Assembly: GCF_003996985.1 (NCBI RefSeq)
Contig: NZ_RJJX01000005.1
Coordinates: forward strand, 62,001-126,000
Reading direction: 5' to 3'
DNA length: 64,000 nucleotides
From: Ancylomarina longa
Lineage (GTDB): Bacteria > Bacteroidota > Bacteroidia > Bacteroidales > Marinifilaceae
The notes below the pieces were generated by a model that was not told the origin of the DNA, ran no database searches, and saw only the letters and a list, made by a program, of their open reading frames with translations. Shown here piece after piece: positions 61,776 through 64,000 of the stretch. The position numbers and the translations under genes are program-made. Every line of letters starts with the position of its first letter. Position 1 is the stretch's first letter.

Positions 61776-62651
61776 TTAAACATTCTCTTTTTCAAGATGA
61801 ACGGTCGATAAAAAAGAAGCATCAACCGAGGTAGCAATCGCTTCCCATTGCTCCTGATGCATGCTGTGACCCATTTTAGGGTCTAGCCAAAATTCCGCTC
61901 CAGAAATACGTTTGGCAATGGCTTCGCCATGCTCTTGAGGAAATACGCGATCCTCTCCACCGTGCATCACCAATGTAGGGCAGGAAATAGTCTTCTGCAC
62001 ATCCCAAAGTGCAGGAGTGTTAAGCAACGCTTGCAAAAGACGACCATTACCTTCTGGACTATAAGCTCTGTCGAAAGAATAAGCTAGTTGTTTCTTGACC
62101 CACTCTTCTGGGAAAGGATACTCGTTACCCCAAAGCCAGCGCCAAACATCCAGGTTCCATAATATCTGATCTTCCCGAGAGCGACGTTCCAGGTATCCAC
62201 CTATCTGCTCTGCGCTATCTTGGGCCATTTGTGGCCCGTCATCTTGAATCCCTGCTCCGCTGCCACTCATAGCAATAGTCAGAGTTTGAATTTGCTCAGG
62301 GTGACGAATCGCAGCCCAGCGCGCAATGTATCCACCCATCGACGCACCAATCAAGTGTACCGTTTCAAGTCCAAGATCATTAATAACAGCTGACACATCA
62401 TCCGCTAAATTCTTTAGGTCGTAGGGTTGGATATGTTTTTCGCTAACGGTTGGGATTGAATACCCGCTGTCACGATTTTCCATTCTCACGACTCGAAAAC
62501 CATGATCGGCGAATACATGACATTGTTCCTTTGGGTATTCAATAGAATCAATTTGCTCACTAAAGCCTGGCACCAACAAAAGTGTTGGGCCTTCAACATC
62601 GCAGGTGACTTCATAATTGATCCGAAAATCTTTTACTTTAACATAGGACAT
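61776..62651 (-). CDS. Alpha/beta hydrolase (cassette gene)
   Basis: 291 residues. The nucleophile elbow GASMGG (about residue 103-108), an oxyanion loop LVPGFSEQ and a C-terminal HGGEDRVFP Asp and MGHSMH His complete the catalytic triad; RMENRDSGYS is the family's second conserved block. Similar proteins act as esterases or lactone/haloperoxidase-type hydrolases. Base use is visibly richer in G+C than its neighbours and a strong AAGGAGAAG ribosome-binding site precedes the start, which is rare in Bacteroidota, so it is probably a recent cassette from a proteobacterium. It starts 47 bp after the attC site. Confidence 0.9.
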   Translation of the reverse strand: MSYVKVKDFRINYEVTCDVEGPTLLLVPGFSEQIDSIEYPKEQCHVFADHGFRVVRMENRDSGYSIPTVSEKHIQPYDLKNLADDVSAVINDLGLETVHLIGASMGGYIARWAAIRHPEQIQTLTIAMSGSGAGIQDDGPQMAQDSAEQIGGYLERRSREDQILWNLDVWRWLWGNEYPFPEEWVKKQLAYSFDRAYSPEGNGRLLQALLNTPALWDVQKTISCPTLVMHGGEDRVFPQEHGEAIAKRISGAEFWLDPKMGHSMHQEQWEAIATSVDASFLSTVHLEKENV

Positions 62652-62697
62652 GTAACTTCTCCTTAAATATTGGTTTAGATCTGCTTTTAATTGTTTA

Positions 62698-62764
62698 GCC
62701 TAACACCGACAATACCCGCAATGCTAGCGCAGCGGGTATTGTCGGGTGTATCCGTTTGTTATGC
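62698..62764 (-). repeat. attC recombination site downstream of the YhdH gene
   Basis: 67 bp, read on the minus strand from GCATAAC (62764-62758) to GTTAGGC (62704-62698). The stem CACCGACAATACCCGC (62704-62719) and GCGGGTATTGTCGGGTG pair except for one unpaired G, the extrahelical base typical of attC. The short loop is AATGCTAGCGCA. It lies 7 bp beyond the YhdH stop. Confidence 0.8.
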
Positions 62765-62771
62765 GACATTC

Positions 62772-63767
62772 TTATGCCTCTAAATCCAAAACAGTTCTTC
62801 CATTTAACTTCCCATCAAGCATTAGATCAATATTATCGCTTAATTCAGCAAAAGATATTTCTGTGCAAACTTTCATCAAATTATCGGGTTTCCAGTCTTT
62901 GGATAGTTTATTCCAAACAATTTCTCTGTGCTCCATAGGATAATTTTGTGAGTCGATACCGATTAAAGATACACCTCTTAGAATAAACGGAAATACGGTG
63001 AGATTGAGATTTGCTGAAGCCACATTACCGCAGCAGGTAACCACACCCATCGGTTGTGTTGATTTGATAATATTGTCAAGGATGCTTCCACCTACTGTGT
63101 CTATTCCTCCGGCAAAAGATGTTTTCATCATGGGACGTGTATTTTCTTGTTCGAAATCTTTTCGGTCAAGAATTTCACTTGCTCCGAGTCTGAACAGAAA
63201 ATCGTGTTCTTCCTTCTTTCCGGAAATTGCTGAAACATTGAATCCCAATTTTGCAAGAATGGCGATACTTAATGACCCTACTCCTCCAGTTGCTCCAGAA
63301 ACCACAACTTTTCCATGTTCAGGTTTAATGTGTTCAGTCAGCCGAAAAACAGACATTCCAGCGGTCAAGCCCGCCGTCCCAATTATCATCGACTCTTTCA
63401 TCGACATTTCTTCCGGCAATTTTATCGCCCAATCTGACGGCACCCTAATATATTGTCCAAAACCTCCGTCTGTATTCATTCCCAAGTCATAGCTTGTGAC
63501 TATTACATTTTCATTTTCACGGAACTTTGCGGTATCAGAAGCAACAACTGTCCCAACAGCATCAATTCCTGGTGTGTGCGGGTATTTTTTTGTTACTCCC
63601 TTATTTCCACTCGCGGAAAGAGCGTCTTTATAGTTTAAGGATGAATATCGAACCTTGATTAACAAATCATTCTCAGGCAAATCACTAATGGATCTTGTTT
63701 TGATACTCCTTATAAATCTGTCTTCATGTTCTTCAACTACAAATCCTTTAAATTGTATTTGTTCCAT
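62772..63767 (-). CDS. YhdH/AcuI-type quinone oxidoreductase (acrylyl-CoA reductase-like)
   Basis: 331-residue medium-chain dehydrogenase without zinc ligands. RYSSLNYKDALSASGNKG, HTPGIDAVGTV, ELGMNTDGGFGQY-type (SYDLGMNTDGGFGQY) and the NADPH loop SGATGGVGSLSIAIL are typical of YhdH/YhfP/AcuI enzymes, which reduce acryloyl-CoA or quinones. Its stop is 7 bp from an attC site and another attC ends 38 bp upstream of the start, so it is the gene of one integron-type cassette. Confidence 0.93.
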   Translation of the reverse strand: MEQIQFKGFVVEEHEDRFIRSIKTRSISDLPENDLLIKVRYSSLNYKDALSASGNKGVTKKYPHTPGIDAVGTVVASDTAKFRENENVIVTSYDLGMNTDGGFGQYIRVPSDWAIKLPEEMSMKESMIIGTAGLTAGMSVFRLTEHIKPEHGKVVVSGATGGVGSLSIAILAKLGFNVSAISGKKEEHDFLFRLGASEILDRKDFEQENTRPMMKTSFAGGIDTVGGSILDNIIKSTQPMGVVTCCGNVASANLNLTVFPFILRGVSLIGIDSQNYPMEHREIVWNKLSKDWKPDNLMKVCTEISFAELSDNIDLMLDGKLNGRTVLDLEA

Positions 63768-63804
63768 AATTATATCTCCGTTTATATTTTCTCAAATTAA
63801 TGTC

Positions 63805-63879
63805 GCATAACGCTTGAGATGAGCGGCGGGTTCCTAAAATGGGCGTGGTTACCCGTCCGCTCCATCGATTTTGTTAGGT
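63805..63879 (-). repeat. attC recombination site upstream of the YhdH gene
   Basis: From ACCTAAC (63879-63873) to GTTATGC (63811-63805) on the complementary reading; stem GAGCGGCGGG (63821-63830) with CCCGTCCGCTC (63852-63862) and one extrahelical T. The stop codon of the next cassette's gene lies inside the core box, as is common in cassettes. Confidence 0.75.
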
Positions 63880-64000
63880 TGTTTTTCTTTTTTTTATGTA
63901 AGAAAAATACGAAACTATTCCTGCTGCAAAACCACCTACAAAACCACTAATTAAACTAATAAAAGGGTTTTCGCCAACAAAAATAATTTTTTTCAAATCA
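63874..64000 (-). CDS. Small glycine-rich membrane protein, partial (cut by window end)
   Basis: The visible 42 residues read ISLISGFVGGFAAGIVSYFS then YIKKRKTT and a stop within the attC core box. A Gly-zipper membrane helix and a basic tail are seen; the N-terminus lies outside. Cassette gene of unknown role. Confidence 0.5.
   Translation of the reverse strand, partial: DLKKIIFVGENPFISLISGFVGGFAAGIVSYFSYIKKRKTT

Noticed and set aside
62998-63492. 164-residue plus-strand frame opposite the YhdH gene
   Set aside because: Antisense to a well-conserved enzyme and no family match.

Overview
The window is low-GC DNA from a Bacteroidota bacterium, most likely Bacteroidales/Marinilabiliales-like. 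Supports for this are a Tra set of the Bacteroides conjugative-transposon type (TraE, F, G, J, K, L, M, N), an RteC-family protein, -7 boxes of the form TAnnTTTG, few Shine-Dalgarno sites, a TonB receptor with a carboxypeptidase-regulatory N-terminus, and a FISUMP-domain protein. No rRNA, tRNA or CRISPR array was seen.

Layout. (1) 1-12,255, all minus strand, is a defence island: a module of a large phospholipase-D-fold protein plus an unrecognised partner, then an Mrr-type nuclease, HsdR, a DUF262/DUF1524 (GmrSD-like) protein and a cut-off HsdM. HsdS must lie outside the window. (2) 12,455-28,052 is an integrative/conjugative element: relaxase, MobC-like protein, coupling protein, TraN to TraE, a 1-kb non-coding structured leader, an excisionase-like HTH protein and RteC. 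No integrase is in view. (3) 28,164-30,700 is gene debris (MscS, TolC and IS5-type transposase remnants) next to a membrane class III cyclase. (4) 30,786-37,085 is a TetR-MFP-RND-TolC efflux cluster. (5) 37,354-49,400 is an accessory region built from short genes (two NmrA-like reductases, HxlR, two AraC regulators, an SDR, FISUMP, TPR) separated by palindromic attC-like sites. Two group II introns sit in such sites; one has lost its reverse-transcriptase gene. (6) 49,607-51,575 is an IS91-type element with a tyrosine recombinase. (7) 52,378-58,558 holds a TonB receptor, a membrane AraC regulator, two metallo-beta-lactamase-fold hydrolases and a Crp-type regulator. (8) 59,707-61,224 is a mosaic of three gene fragments (methyltransferase, RsgA, ManA). 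(9) 61,475-64,000 holds a GATT tetranucleotide repeat and what look like genuine integron gene cassettes (alpha/beta hydrolase, YhdH-type reductase, a small membrane protein) with two textbook attC sites but no integron integrase in view.

Taken together the window is a mobile and accessory region. An ICE and a defence island are at one end, and a cassette array without an integrase (CALIN-like) that has collected introns, IS elements and deletions is at the other. The most unusual signals are the group II introns placed at the same point inside attC-like stems, a pair of related hairpin elements with compensatory base changes in the ICE leader, and the PLD-plus-partner module. Functions are inferred from sequence motifs read by eye; no database search was run.
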